The position numbers were made by a program, and so were the translations under genes. 35,783 bases of DNA from Clostridia bacterium. Lineage in GTDB: Bacteria > Bacillota > Clostridia > Peptostreptococcales > Anaerovoracaceae. Below, piece after piece: positions 1 to 7,115 of the stretch (its first letter is position 1; every line of letters begins with the position of its first letter). The notes beneath the pieces were generated by a model, which searched no databases, was not told where the DNA came from, and was given only the letters and a program-made list of their open reading frames with translations. The stretch is taken from contig CAJTER010000041.1 in assembly GCA_910575405.1 (NCBI GenBank), positions 1 to 35,783 of the forward strand. Reading direction: 5' to 3'.

Positions 1-74
1 GCTTGTCCGATTTCTTTAGCGAGCTTCACTGCCTGTACTTTGTATTCGTGGTCATATTGTCTGTTTTCTGCCAT
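1..74 (-). CDS. IS3-type transposase OrfA, N-terminal part (runs off window)
   Basis: Reads MAENRQYDHEYKVQAVKLAK and continues past the window start. This is the N-terminus of a small helix-turn-helix OrfA protein of IS3-like elements, which binds the element ends and normally works with OrfB, the DDE catalytic subunit, made by frameshifting. The start ATG at 74 follows GGAGTGAACAAA. The visible residues match copy B exactly although seven bases differ, all at third codon positions. The rest of the element cannot be judged. Confidence 0.75.
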   Translation of the reverse strand, partial: MAENRQYDHEYKVQAVKLAKEIGQ

Positions 75-150
75 TTTGTTCACTCCTTATTCTCTTGATT
101 ATATCTCAAATCCTTGAGAATGTGGTGTCAACTTTTTTTATACCACATCA
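1..150 (-). mobile_element. IS3-type insertion sequence, left end (copy A, cut by window edge)
   Basis: This is the left end of an insertion sequence whose body runs off the window. Read on the minus strand it starts at 150 with TGATGTGGTATAAAAAAAG, then carries a consensus-like promoter (TTGACA and TATAAT) and an AGGAGT ribosome site before the orfA start at 74. The same end recurs in copy B at 376. The 75-76 noncoding bases of the two copies are identical except for one T. Copy A's terminus falls inside the orfA of copy B, so A appears to have inserted into B. Confidence 0.8.
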
Positions 151-299
151 AGGCTGCCAAGGCGGTTGGCCCGTACCCAGCCATACATGGTATTCTTTGG
201 AACCCCCAGTTCTTTAGCGGCCTTTGCTTGTCCGATTTCCTTTGCCAGTTTCACTGCCTGTACTTTGTATTCATGGTCGTATTGCCTGTTTTCTGCCAT
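138..299 (-). pseudogene. IS3-type transposase OrfA, truncated by a second IS copy
   Basis: A 53-codon reading frame from ATG 299 to TAA 138. Its first part is the HTH_Tnp_1-type fold of OrfA, with the typical run KAAKELGVPKNTMYGWVRAN. The last few codons (SLDVV, stop) come from the noncoding end of copy A, so about half of OrfA and all of OrfB are lost. The ribosome site AAGGAGTGAACAAAA precedes ATG. The protein could still bind DNA but cannot catalyse transposition. Confidence 0.7.
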
Positions 300-376
300 T
301 TTTGTTCACTCCTTATTCTCTTGATTATATCTCAAATCCTTGAGAATGTGGTGTCAACTTTTTTTATACCACATCA
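151..376 (-). mobile_element. IS3-type insertion sequence remnant, left end (copy B)
   Basis: A second copy of the same IS left end, with its terminus at 376 (TGATGTGG on the minus strand) abutting the truncated coding region that starts at 377. It holds the element promoter, ribosome site and about 49 codons of orfA before it is interrupted at 150/151 by copy A. No target-site duplication can be checked because the far ends lie outside the window. Confidence 0.75.
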
Positions 377-856
377 AAATACAGCCGGGAGGAAAAGGCT
401 CTGATATGGGAAGCTCTTTATGGACTGTCCTTTAGTACCGCCAACCCTTACGGCTCCATCCGGGATTTCAGCCTGAAAACCGATGTTGGCATCGACACCA
501 GCGGCGGCTGGAAAGAGTATGGAAAATGGGGCTATCGGCGCTACGGCAGACGCTACCGCAGGTCAGGCCGCAGGCGTTCCGGCGGCGGCAGCACCGGGAG
601 CACATCGGCAGTATCCGATGAAACCGCACTTGAGAAATATGAGCGGGCCCTAAAAGCCCAGCCGAAACCGCAGAAGGTATCCGTCAGCAAGGTGCAGTCT
701 GCCAAGTCTCCCCGTGTCAGTACCGGGAGCGGACAGGTGGCCAAGAAGGCCAGCTATACAAGGAAGCGTTCGTCCAAGCTGGATATTAATGCATATGGAT
801 CGGACGCACTCAGGAAGGCAGTGGTCAAGCTGCTGGCCAAACAGCTAAAGGGGTGA
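377..856 (+). pseudogene. 5'-truncated basic protein, mobile-element or phage-like (unknown)
   Basis: An open frame runs from the IS junction at 377 to TGA 854-856 (about 159 codons) with no start codon near its 5' end. The IS insertion has evidently removed the promoter and N-terminus. The translated part starts KYSREEKALIWEALYG. It then has an Arg/Tyr-rich stretch (GYRRYGRRYRRSGRRRSGGG), a Ser/Lys-rich low-complexity linker, and ends SDALRKAVVKLLAKQLKG. I do not recognise the family. The high basic charge and position next to an attachment site fit a structural or DNA-binding protein of a prophage or integrative element, but that is inference. Confidence 0.55.
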
Positions 857-960
857 TAAAATTGTACCATGTAACCGACTAAATATTGGGAATTTTAACT
901 GTTGCAGGGGGTGTTGCAGTAGGCACTCAACCTATTGAAATTTCAACGAACTTTGCAAGC

Positions 961-1005
961 TTCCTAAACCGTGCGTCGGATGTTCGAATCATCTCGGGGG
1001 TGCCA
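961..1005 (+). other. 3' half of a tRNA (probably Arg-CCT): element attachment site
   Basis: From 961 the sequence fits a tRNA from anticodon loop to CCA: loop TTCCTAA (anticodon CCT at 963-965), 3' anticodon arm ACCGT, variable GCGTC, T-arm GGATG-TTCGAAT-CATCT (978-994), acceptor strand CGGGGGT, G73 and CCA at 1003-1005. The 5' bases (GCAAGC) do not pair with the anticodon arm and no D-arm is present, so only the 3' half is a tRNA. This is the usual footprint of a tyrosine-integrase element that enters at the anticodon loop. The element would lie to the left. Confidence 0.75.
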
Positions 1006-1009
1006 GTGG

Positions 1010-1042
1010 AAAGCCTTGCAATTACAGCGTTGCAAGGCTTTT
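1010..1042 (+). terminator. Intrinsic terminator after the tRNA fragment
   Basis: A 12-bp perfect stem, AAAGCCTTGCAA (1010-1021) with TTGCAAGGCTTT (1030-1041), and an 8-base loop, starting 5 bases after the CCA end. It fits the original tRNA terminator on the chromosome side of the junction. The T-run is short. Confidence 0.6.
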
Positions 1043-1062
1043 ACTATTGCAGCAGGTACTCC

Positions 1063-1218
1063 TCAGCTGCCGATTTCTCTGGCCGTCAGCGTTACCTTCT
1101 TGCCCGTCATTTTCTCTATGTGAGATTCAACCTCAGATAATATATGATCGATCACAAGAGAAGGATTTGCCCGGTTATCATTTTTGAACCGGGAAACCGT
1201 TGATTTGTTTGCATCCAT
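1063..1218 (-). CDS. Small hypothetical protein (51 aa)
   Basis: ATG 1218 is preceded by GAGGTGATAAGT, a good ribosome site, which sets the start 10 codons inside the longer open frame. The product begins MDANKSTVSRFKNDNR and ends EKMTGKKVTLTAREIGS. It is soluble and mixed-charge, with no membrane segment. It follows the response regulator on the same strand after about 100 bases that contain short hairpins, so it may be transcribed with it. Family not recognised. Confidence 0.5.
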   Translation of the reverse strand: MDANKSTVSRFKNDNRANPSLVIDHILSEVESHIEKMTGKKVTLTAREIGS

Positions 1219-1322
1219 ACTTATCACCTCATCTGTAGTCTGCCCCAAAGCGGGGAAAAATGAGGCTCCAATTTTTTCATTGGAAGAATCCGCGAACGCT
1301 TTTTTAGTGGTTCACATCCAGG

Positions 1323-2105
1323 TCAGTTTTCACGGAGGATGGTAAAAATCAGCTTGTTTCGATCCTTTTCCGGATTGATGAGGATTTCCTTCAGCCGTAC
1401 ATCGTACCGCAGGATGGAGAAGAGCATTTCACAAAGCTGCGTTTCTTTGACAGAAAAGAAAAGTTCTCTTATCTGCCGGATTGCTGTGCTGCTGCGGGAA
1501 TCGTCCAGCAGGCTTTTTTCCAGAACCGTCAGGACTTCTGCTGCCATAATCTCAATGTGATTGTCCTGGATAAAGACGCTGACATCCCGGGGACCCTTTC
1601 CTGTGGAAGCTTTCAAAAATGCGGCAAATTCCTTTTTGATTTCAGCCTCTGCCACTTTTTTGTTTTCCGGCGGAATAGCGATACCGCCCGGTCTTTGGGA
1701 CTGAAGCAGCTCCGCAAGTTCGGAAAGGGCTTCCAGCAGAGCTTTCAGGCTGACTGGCTTTCTCAGATACTTGTCGATTCCTGCGTCCACAGCGCCCAGG
1801 ATGGTATCCACCTCATTGGCAGCAGAGATGACGATTACCGCAGGGCTTCCCGAGAGTCTGCGTATTTGCCGTATCATTTCGATGCCGCCCATTTCCGGCA
1901 TATAAAGATCCGCAAGTACGATGTCTGGAAGATGGTCTTCGTAAAGTTCCACCCCCTGTTTGCCGTTTTCCGCAGTAAGAACTTTTCCAGCCCGCCGCTT
2001 CAGCACATCGGTCAGCTCTTCTCTGGCTTCGGAATTATCCTCCACGTAGAGGATTTTCATGTTTTTTAAAAGCTCGATAGCGCTGTTTGTTTTTCTTGTT
2101 TCCAT
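1323..2105 (-). CDS. Response regulator with DUF2294-like C-terminal domain
   Basis: 260 residues. A CheY-like receiver (about 16-130) shows the acidic pair E22-D23, phosphoacceptor D66 in DIVLADLYMP, S94 and the conserved K116 in LRKPVS. There is no DNA-binding helix-turn-helix. After a linker, residues about 155-260 (starting KASTGKGPRDVSVFIQDN) resemble DUF2294, the Na-translocating-decarboxylase-like family, by the G-x-GP start, a VLTVLEKSL stretch and a final Phe-Thr-Ile strand; this match is from memory of the family. It lies 14 bases after the histidine kinase gene and is surely its partner. ATG 2105 follows AGAAGGACATAGT. Output is more likely protein interaction or catalysis than transcription. 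Confidence 0.85.
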   Translation of the reverse strand: METRKTNSAIELLKNMKILYVEDNSEAREELTDVLKRRAGKVLTAENGKQGVELYEDHLPDIVLADLYMPEMGGIEMIRQIRRLSGSPAVIVISAANEVDTILGAVDAGIDKYLRKPVSLKALLEALSELAELLQSQRPGGIAIPPENKKVAEAEIKKEFAAFLKASTGKGPRDVSVFIQDNHIEIMAAEVLTVLEKSLLDDSRSSTAIRQIRELFFSVKETQLCEMLFSILRYDVRLKEILINPEKDRNKLIFTILREN

Positions 2106-2119
2106 ACTATGTCCTTCTA

Positions 2120-3967
2120 CTATATCTTTCCATAATTTTCTTTTTGATTTCTCTTTTCTGGCAGTCCTGCCTCATCATTTGGGCAGAGTTTGAAGGCTTC
2201 CTTTCCGCTTTCAGGAGAATCTCCCCCTGCAGGCAGCTCAATGCGGCATTGGACGCCGCCGGGAATGTTTTCGATAAACAGTTTTCCGTCCATGCGCTGT
2301 TCGACGATTTCCCTGGAAATGTAAAGGCCCAGGCCTGTGCCCTTTGTTTCCGACTTTGTGGTAAAATAAGGCTCAAAGAGACATTCCAGGATATCCGCCT
2401 CAATGGGATCTCCTTCGTTAATAATGAGAATGTCCAGCTGTTCCTGTTTTCTACGAGTCTGTATGGTGATGGTCCGTACAGGCGGCGCGGCGCTGACAAT
2501 GGCGTCTCTGGCATTGGTCAGAAGATTAAAGATTACGTGGGTCAGCTCGTTGGGATAACCAAATCCGAAGGTGTCCCCGTCGTAAAATTGTTTTACGGAA
2601 ATCTGCTCCTTGTTGATGCTTTCCTCCATCAGGGAAATGGCGCTTTTAATACACTGACGGCTGTCAAAAGCGATTTTTTCCTTTGAAGGCTTGAGAAAGT
2701 CGGAAAAGTCGGTAATGGTCTCGGACATGCGCTCCACGATGGTTTCCACCTTGGAAACACTTTTCTGCAGCTTGCGTTCATCCAGATCGCCGAAGTGATA
2801 GCTGTCCAGCAGGTTGGCTAAAATCAAATTGATGGTGTTTAAGGGTTGCTTCCACTGGTGGGTGATGTTGCCCGTCATTTCTCCGATCTTGGCCTGCCGG
2901 GACTGGTAAACCAGCAGAATTTCCTTTTCCCGGTTTTCCTCCTCCAGGGAGCTCTGCTTTTTCAGCAGGGGAATGGAAAAGCCGGAGAGGGCGGCGATGA
3001 GCACCAGAGCCAGCAAAACCGCCAGAATGCGGAGGGCGATTCCCAGGGAATGAATGGGCGAAAAGGCTTCCGCTTGGGGTTGGGTAATAATCAGGGTCCA
3101 GCCATTATCCAGCTGAGAGTAACCCAAAATTTTGTCTGTTCCCTCCAGAGAATAACGCATGGTGCCGGAAGCCGGGGCGATTTCTCGTTCCAATCTTTTT
3201 TGAAGCCTGGTCGGTATATTCAGCTGTTCCTCTGTAGGATGTTCGTTTGGATAGAGGATATACGCAAAATTTTCATCCAGCAGAGCCGAATATCCGCTGT
3301 CATAAAGCTTCATGTTTTCCACAACCTCCACCATGTCGCAGGCCGTGATATCCGCTCCGGCAACGCCGATGAAGCGGTCGTTTACATAGATTGCCCGGGA
3401 ATAGGAAAACACGTCCTCGTCCAGATCCTGATCAAAATAGGGGCCGCACCAAGTACCGCAGCTTTTTCCCTGAGGCTCGAAAAAGTAAGCCATGTTATCC
3501 GCATAAGGAAGCTCAAAATTTCGCTTATTGCTGTTAAAATCCACGGGAATCCGCCTGATTTTTCCATCTAGAAACGCGTACCATACCTCGTCGTTTTCCG
3601 GCGTCAGCTCCGGGTTGAAGGTGACATACAGACTGTGGGCCGTATCAACGGTGGAAAGAGTCTTTTTGATCATCCTCGCAAGCTCTTCTTTGTACTGGTG
3701 CAGATAACCGGAAGGATCCCGTTCAAAGGAAGCTTCATCAAAGGTGGTGGACACATAGGCAAACAGCGAATCCGTCAGTCCTTCCATATGGTTGAATTTG
3801 GAGCTGAAATCGTGGGAATATTTTTCAGCGGTGCTGAGGATTTTCCCCTCAATTTCCGCGGTCAGATATTCGGTGCTGCGGAGCATGGAAATAGAACCCA
3901 CGATGAAGGCAATGGTCACGGAAAATATGGTAATAAGGCATATGATTTTTAAAAAGGATTTACTCAT
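2120..3967 (-). CDS. Membrane sensor histidine kinase with dCache-like extracellular domain
   Basis: 615 residues. Membrane segment 1 is about residues 7-29, a large extracellular part about 30-305 has features of a double-Cache ligand sensor (AYFFEPQGKSC and GVAGADIT, as in chemoreceptor sensors), and membrane segment 2 is about 310-335. The H-box is GNITHQWKQPLN with H370. The N-box is NLLTNARDA (481-489), the usual DxG box reads NEGDP (N517), and TGLGL is at 544-548. The 35-residue C-terminal tail is charged. Cache domains often bind amino or carboxylic acids, but the ligand is unknown. The start ATG overlaps the stop of the upstream Rpn frame (ATGA) with no strong ribosome site of its own, so it probably depends on translational coupling. 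Confidence 0.92.
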   Translation of the reverse strand: MSKSFLKIICLITIFSVTIAFIVGSISMLRSTEYLTAEIEGKILSTAEKYSHDFSSKFNHMEGLTDSLFAYVSTTFDEASFERDPSGYLHQYKEELARMIKKTLSTVDTAHSLYVTFNPELTPENDEVWYAFLDGKIRRIPVDFNSNKRNFELPYADNMAYFFEPQGKSCGTWCGPYFDQDLDEDVFSYSRAIYVNDRFIGVAGADITACDMVEVVENMKLYDSGYSALLDENFAYILYPNEHPTEEQLNIPTRLQKRLEREIAPASGTMRYSLEGTDKILGYSQLDNGWTLIITQPQAEAFSPIHSLGIALRILAVLLALVLIAALSGFSIPLLKKQSSLEEENREKEILLVYQSRQAKIGEMTGNITHQWKQPLNTINLILANLLDSYHFGDLDERKLQKSVSKVETIVERMSETITDFSDFLKPSKEKIAFDSRQCIKSAISLMEESINKEQISVKQFYDGDTFGFGYPNELTHVIFNLLTNARDAIVSAAPPVRTITIQTRRKQEQLDILIINEGDPIEADILECLFEPYFTTKSETKGTGLGLYISREIVEQRMDGKLFIENIPGGVQCRIELPAGGDSPESGKEAFKLCPNDEAGLPEKRNQKENYGKI

Positions 3968-4514
3968 AGTGTTCCCACGGCAGCATAATATTCTGCCATT
4001 TTCCTATCAAAGCCTTTGGAAAGGTAATATTCAATACTGTTTCCCATGGGATCCTCCCTTATTTTCGCATCAATGGCAACCGTCTCACCGTTAAAAAACT
4101 CATTTGAAAGTGATATGGCATTGGGAACTGTTTTTCTGTCCCCGGTATAAATCATATACAGCTCCGGTTTTGACATGTTTACCTTTTTGCTTCCGTACAG
4201 ATTTTGATTAGTGCGCTTAAAATAATCGTGATAGGTTTGCATCAGATACATCAACGCGCGGATAATGATATTTGTGATCCAGGTCGACTGGCACTCCACC
4301 AGAACCATCAGCCGGTTGCCGACGGAAAACCCCAGGTCGTTATAGTCTGCGTCAATGAGCACATGCTTGAGCGTGACATCTGCAATAGCATCTTCCGTTA
4401 CATAGAGGCCTTCCGGGTGGAGGGCCTGATAGAGCTGCAGCAGGTATTTTTTCCCTGAAATAAATTCGTGAATACACTGTCCTTGATTTTGCGTTTCGGT
4501 GTGCCGTCTGCCAT
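3964..4514 (-). pseudogene. Rpn-family nuclease (PD-(D/E)XK type) with internal frameshift
   Basis: ATG 4514 after AGAGAGGTGATGAA starts MADGTPKRKIKDSVFTNLF, then the frame is lost at an A6 run (4447-4452 on the plus strand) and stops about 20 codons later. Shifting by -1 there restores KYLLQLYQALHPEGLYV and the rest to TGA 3964. The restored protein (about 183 aa) has the D-to-ECQST pattern (LMVLVECQST) of Rpn recombination-promoting nucleases, usually about 300 aa, so the C-terminus is also short. The slip site reads A-AAA-AAT in the zero frame, so either a broken gene, a base-calling error or -1 frameshifting is possible. It leads the kinase/regulator operon. Confidence 0.7.
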
Positions 4515-4573
4515 TTCATCACCTCTCTTGTGGATTGTTTGCAAGCTGCTTTTGCAATGCGCTTCATATCTTA

Positions 4574-4602
4574 ATTATACAAAAAAATATCTCGGTTTAC
4601 AA
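4574..4602 (-). promoter_or_regulatory. Sigma-A promoter for the Rpn/kinase/regulator operon
   Basis: On the minus strand TTGTAA (4602-4597), a 17-base spacer and TATAAT (4579-4574). Transcription should start near 4567, about 50 bases before ATG 4514. Confidence 0.7.
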
Positions 4603-4740
4603 TAAACGCGGCGGGAAAGTTTTATTGCCAAAGCCTGGTTCATTGCTTTTCGCGCTGAAATAAGAAGTTTTCACAGCCTTTATCTTACCGCTTTTTCCAA
4701 AAAAATTACGGCAATTTTACGAAAATGGAACCGTGACAAG

Positions 4741-4941
4741 ATGAACAGCTACTTTATTCTGATCAACGGCGTGGATCAGCCCTTCCTCTTTGACGGAGCG
4801 CGCCCTTCCAAGAAAAAAAGAGTCGACTGGCTGGCGCCGGATCACATCATGCCGGCCGTAGGCTCCATGCGGGGCGCTATCCCTAAGGAGGCGGGAATGG
4901 TGGAAAAGGTTATCAATGACTGTGTAAGTTTCGCATATTGA
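4741..4941 (+). CDS. Short ORF of uncertain status, possibly a gene remnant (66 aa)
   Basis: The reading frame begins MNSYFILINGVDQPFLFDG and contains GSMRGAIPKEAGMVEKV. Base composition by codon position looks coding, yet there is no ribosome site before ATG and no promoter. The motif arrangement recalls the N-terminal part of creatinase/M24-type peptidases (from memory, unverified), so it may be what remains of a deleted gene. The rest of the 4515-5063 interval holds only the minus-strand promoter. Confidence 0.3.
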   Translation: MNSYFILINGVDQPFLFDGARPSKKKRVDWLAPDHIMPAVGSMRGAIPKEAGMVEKVINDCVSFAY

Positions 4942-5063
4942 ATTGGCTTCCTTTTTAGAGTATACTTAACACATAACGGTAAATCTACAAGGATCAGACG
5001 CCCAATTATCAGGTAGTCAGTACACCAGGAAGACGCGGAAGGCGCGTCAGAAATGAGGAAATC

Positions 5064-5921
5064 ATGAAAACAAAAAATTTCAGCAAAGGAATCGCCGCAG
5101 CCCTGTTTCTGTTGGCAATGGGCCTGTTCATCGCCATGCCCTCTCCGGCAGCGGCCAAAGCGCAGACCAATACCCTGCAAGTAAACAAAACTTATACCAA
5201 ATACGATGTAACCGGCGACAAAAAGGCCGACACCTTTTTAGTTTCCGCTCCATGGGACGATCGGTACAAAACATACGGCAGGTACGAGGTTTTCATTAAT
5301 GGAAAAAAAGTGATATCAGCCAAAGATAACGGAGCGAACTTTTCTTATGACGTCAAAATCCAGCGCTTGGAGCTGAATAGCGGCAAGGTCTATCTGTCCA
5401 TCGTCGCTCCCATCGACAATGGCGATATTCCCAAGGCTGCCGTATACCAGTATAAAAGTGGAAAATTGAAAAAGGCCATCGACCTGGATGCCATGGACAA
5501 AATCGGCTACCATAACAGCGTAAGAAATATTTCCGTCTCCGGCAACCAAATCCGCGTTACCTATTGGGAAGCGTCCCATTCTCTGGGGGCCATCAGCTTC
5601 CGCTTGGATTATCAGGACAAGAGCGGCAAAATGGTTCAGAAAACCACAAAGGCAAAGCTCCTGGAGACCTCCCAGGCGAAAGGCGCTTACTGGACAGCAA
5701 ACCGCACCATGAACGTGTTCAAATCCCCTGGCGGGAAAAAAATCACGACTTTGAAAACAGGAAAAAAAGCGAAAATTGATCAGATCTACATCAATGCCAA
5801 ACACAGCACAGTCTATCTCCATGTGAAAATCAAAGGCGGAAAATCCGGCTGGGTCAAAGGACTCACCAAATACCCCGGCAGCGGAAAGTCTCTGTTCAAA
5901 GAGGTCGTGTACGCCGGATGA
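5064..5921 (+). CDS. Secreted protein with SH3-like C-terminal domain
   Basis: 285 residues. Residues 1-32 form a signal peptide (basic MKTKNFSK, hydrophobic ALFLLAMGLFIAM, AAA region). The middle part opens with YDVTGDKKADTFLVSAPWDD, a calcium-loop-like pattern as in VCBS/FG-GAP repeats, and continues as a beta-rich domain. Residues about 215-280 (WTANRTMNVFKSPGGKKI to GWVKGL) look like a bacterial SH3 domain, a fold that often binds cell-wall peptides. ATG 5064 follows GAGGAAATC. It is the first gene of a plus-strand run and ends 19 bases before the MNT gene, but need not be related to it. Exact role unknown. Confidence 0.8.
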   Translation: MKTKNFSKGIAAALFLLAMGLFIAMPSPAAAKAQTNTLQVNKTYTKYDVTGDKKADTFLVSAPWDDRYKTYGRYEVFINGKKVISAKDNGANFSYDVKIQRLELNSGKVYLSIVAPIDNGDIPKAAVYQYKSGKLKKAIDLDAMDKIGYHNSVRNISVSGNQIRVTYWEASHSLGAISFRLDYQDKSGKMVQKTTKAKLLETSQAKGAYWTANRTMNVFKSPGGKKITTLKTGKKAKIDQIYINAKHSTVYLHVKIKGGKSGWVKGLTKYPGSGKSLFKEVVYAG

Positions 5922-5940
5922 GGCTTGCAGGAGCAGATAA

Positions 5941-6231
5941 ATGAGAACAGGAATCAACCCAAAAGTAATAAAGGAAATCCGGGAACTGGCCCAGCGACAT
6001 GAAATTCAAAAGGTGCTGCTGTTCGGCTCTAGGGCGAGGGGGGATTTTGAGCGGGCAAGTGACATTGATCTGGCTGTCACAGGCGGCGACTATTTTCAGT
6101 TTGCTCTGGACGTGGAGGAGGAAACATCCACACTTCTGATGTACGATATTGTGAATTTGGACGGTGCGGTGAATGAAGAGCTGAGACAGTCCATCCAGCG
6201 GGAGGGGATCGTGGTTTATGAAAAAATATGA
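5941..6231 (+). CDS. MNT-type nucleotidyltransferase antitoxin
   Basis: 96 residues, the size of a minimal nucleotidyltransferase (MNT). It carries GSRARG at 29-34, the metal-binding pair D41-x-D43 (SDIDLA) and a third acidic position D69 (YDIVNLD). In characterised MNT/HEPN pairs this enzyme AMPylates a tyrosine of the HEPN toxin and thereby silences it. The following HEPN gene overlaps it by 14 bases. ATG 5941 follows GCAGGAGCAGATAA. All catalytic residues expected for an active transferase are present. Confidence 0.88.
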   Translation: MRTGINPKVIKEIRELAQRHEIQKVLLFGSRARGDFERASDIDLAVTGGDYFQFALDVEEETSTLLMYDIVNLDGAVNEELRQSIQREGIVVYEKI

Positions 6232-6637
6232 AAATTTTTGCACTGCATTTGAAAATTTGAAGGACATTTATCAGTATTCCGAGCCCTATGACAATGTAAT
6301 TTTAACCGGGCTGGTAGGCTTGTATGAGATCTGCTTTGAACAGTCCTGGAAAATGATGAAGGAGGTTCTTTCTGCTCACGGCTATAAAGAAAGCGCCACC
6401 GGCTCGCCGAAAATGATCTTAAAAACCGCCTATAAGGCCGGTATGATCAAGAATGAAGCCCTCTGGCTTGCGGCGCTGGATGCCAGAAACAACGTTTCGC
6501 ACGCCTATAACCGGGCCATCGCTCTGGAGATCGTGAGAGGCAGCAAAGGTGAATTCTATGAAATGTTCTGCCAGCTGAAGGAAGAAATCGAGGGCTGGCT
6601 GGAAATCCATGGTGCTAAAGCACAAGAAAAAAAGTGA
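6218..6637 (+). CDS. HEPN-domain protein, HI0074-like substrate-binding/toxin partner of MNT
   Basis: 139 residues, all-helical, beginning MKKYENFCTAFENLKDIY. The HEPN ribonuclease signature R-x4-H is present as R90-NNVS-H95 in DARNNVSHAYN, followed by Y97, the type of tyrosine that MNT partners modify in the Rx4HxY motif. The predicted role is an RNA-cutting toxin held inactive by the upstream MNT enzyme. Its start lies inside the MNT gene, so the two are translationally coupled. It is followed by an AT-rich gap and the T-box promoter, with no strong terminator. Confidence 0.87.
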   Translation: MKKYENFCTAFENLKDIYQYSEPYDNVILTGLVGLYEICFEQSWKMMKEVLSAHGYKESATGSPKMILKTAYKAGMIKNEALWLAALDARNNVSHAYNRAIALEIVRGSKGEFYEMFCQLKEEIEGWLEIHGAKAQEKK

Positions 6638-6666
6638 TTTTTTGTGAAAAATAAATAAAAAAGTTA

Positions 6667-6695
6667 TTGACATAAAGGCCCGAGTACGCTAAAAT
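6667..6695 (+). promoter_or_regulatory. Sigma-A promoter of the T-box/2-oxoacid oxidoreductase operon
   Basis: TTGACA (6667-6672), a 17-base spacer and TAAAAT (6690-6695). RNA should start near 6702, at the base of T-box stem I, about 410 bases before the first gene. Confidence 0.8.
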
Positions 6696-6701
6696 ACTCA
6701 A

Positions 6702-7013
6702 AGACAGCAAAAAAATGAATAGGAACAAAGACGATGACGAAGAGAGTAGGCGCTTTTGAATGGAAAGCGAATCAGGGACGGTGTGAGCCTGAGGCAGGAG
6801 AAAGTTTACCGAAAATCACTTCCGAGTTGCAGGACTGAACGAATCCGGCGCAAAGCGAGACCGCTTTCTGTGGGAGCACGGATAAAGACGGATACAGTAA
6901 GTTCTGACGGGTATTCCTCCGTAATCAGGAACGCGTATGATAGTATGTTGTATTAGGTGGTATAGCGAGAGCTTTCGGTTTTCGTCCTTATACAAGGGCG
7001 AAAACCTTTTTTT
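6702..7013 (+). promoter_or_regulatory. T-box leader, isoleucine specifier (ATC)
   Basis: Stem I shows GACGAAGAGAGTAGG (S-turn strand), a distal arm TCAGG/CCTGA, and on the return strand GAA-A-ATC-ACTTCCGAG (6811-6826). In known T-boxes the codon follows GAA-N, which makes ATC (6815-6817) the specifier, i.e. tRNA-Ile. The T-box proper is TTAGGTGGTATAGCGAGAGC at 6953-6972; its TGGT bulge (6958-6961) pairs with an A73-CCA end, as tRNA-Ile has. The terminator follows at 6977-7013. Uncharged tRNA-Ile should prevent termination and switch the operon on. This 470-base gap therefore holds regulation, not a gene. Confidence 0.88.
6977..7013 (+). terminator. T-box conditional terminator
   Basis: A 13-bp stem GGTTTTCGTCCTT (6977-6989) with AAGGGCGAAAACC (6994-7006), one G-U pair, 4-base loop, then seven T. 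The 5' arm includes the TTCGTCC side that competes with the antiterminator. Confidence 0.88.
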
Positions 7014-7115
7014 ATGCAGAAGATGCTGGCTGCGGCGCCGGCTGAATATCAACAAAATCTGCCTTTACAACGCCAAAGAGAAAGACAATAACAGGAAAGG
7101 AAAGGTTGTTTGAAA

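Noticed and set aside
114-404. Plus-strand ORF over the IS ends
   Set aside because: Antisense of orfA and its promoter; the minus-strand frame has motif, promoter and ribosome site.
4352-4567. ORF starting MKRIAKAACKQ
   Set aside because: Overlaps the Rpn gene in the wrong frame, has no ribosome site, and its translation is Cys/Arg/Pro-rich nonsense.
6833-6835. GAC before TGAAC as T-box specifier (aspartate)
   Set aside because: It lies after the CCGAG stem strand, outside the expected GAA-N-codon position, and tRNA-Asp has G73, which does not match the TGGT bulge.
6816-7055. Minus-strand ORF over the T-box
   Set aside because: Runs through the structured leader and terminator; no ribosome site or family resemblance.
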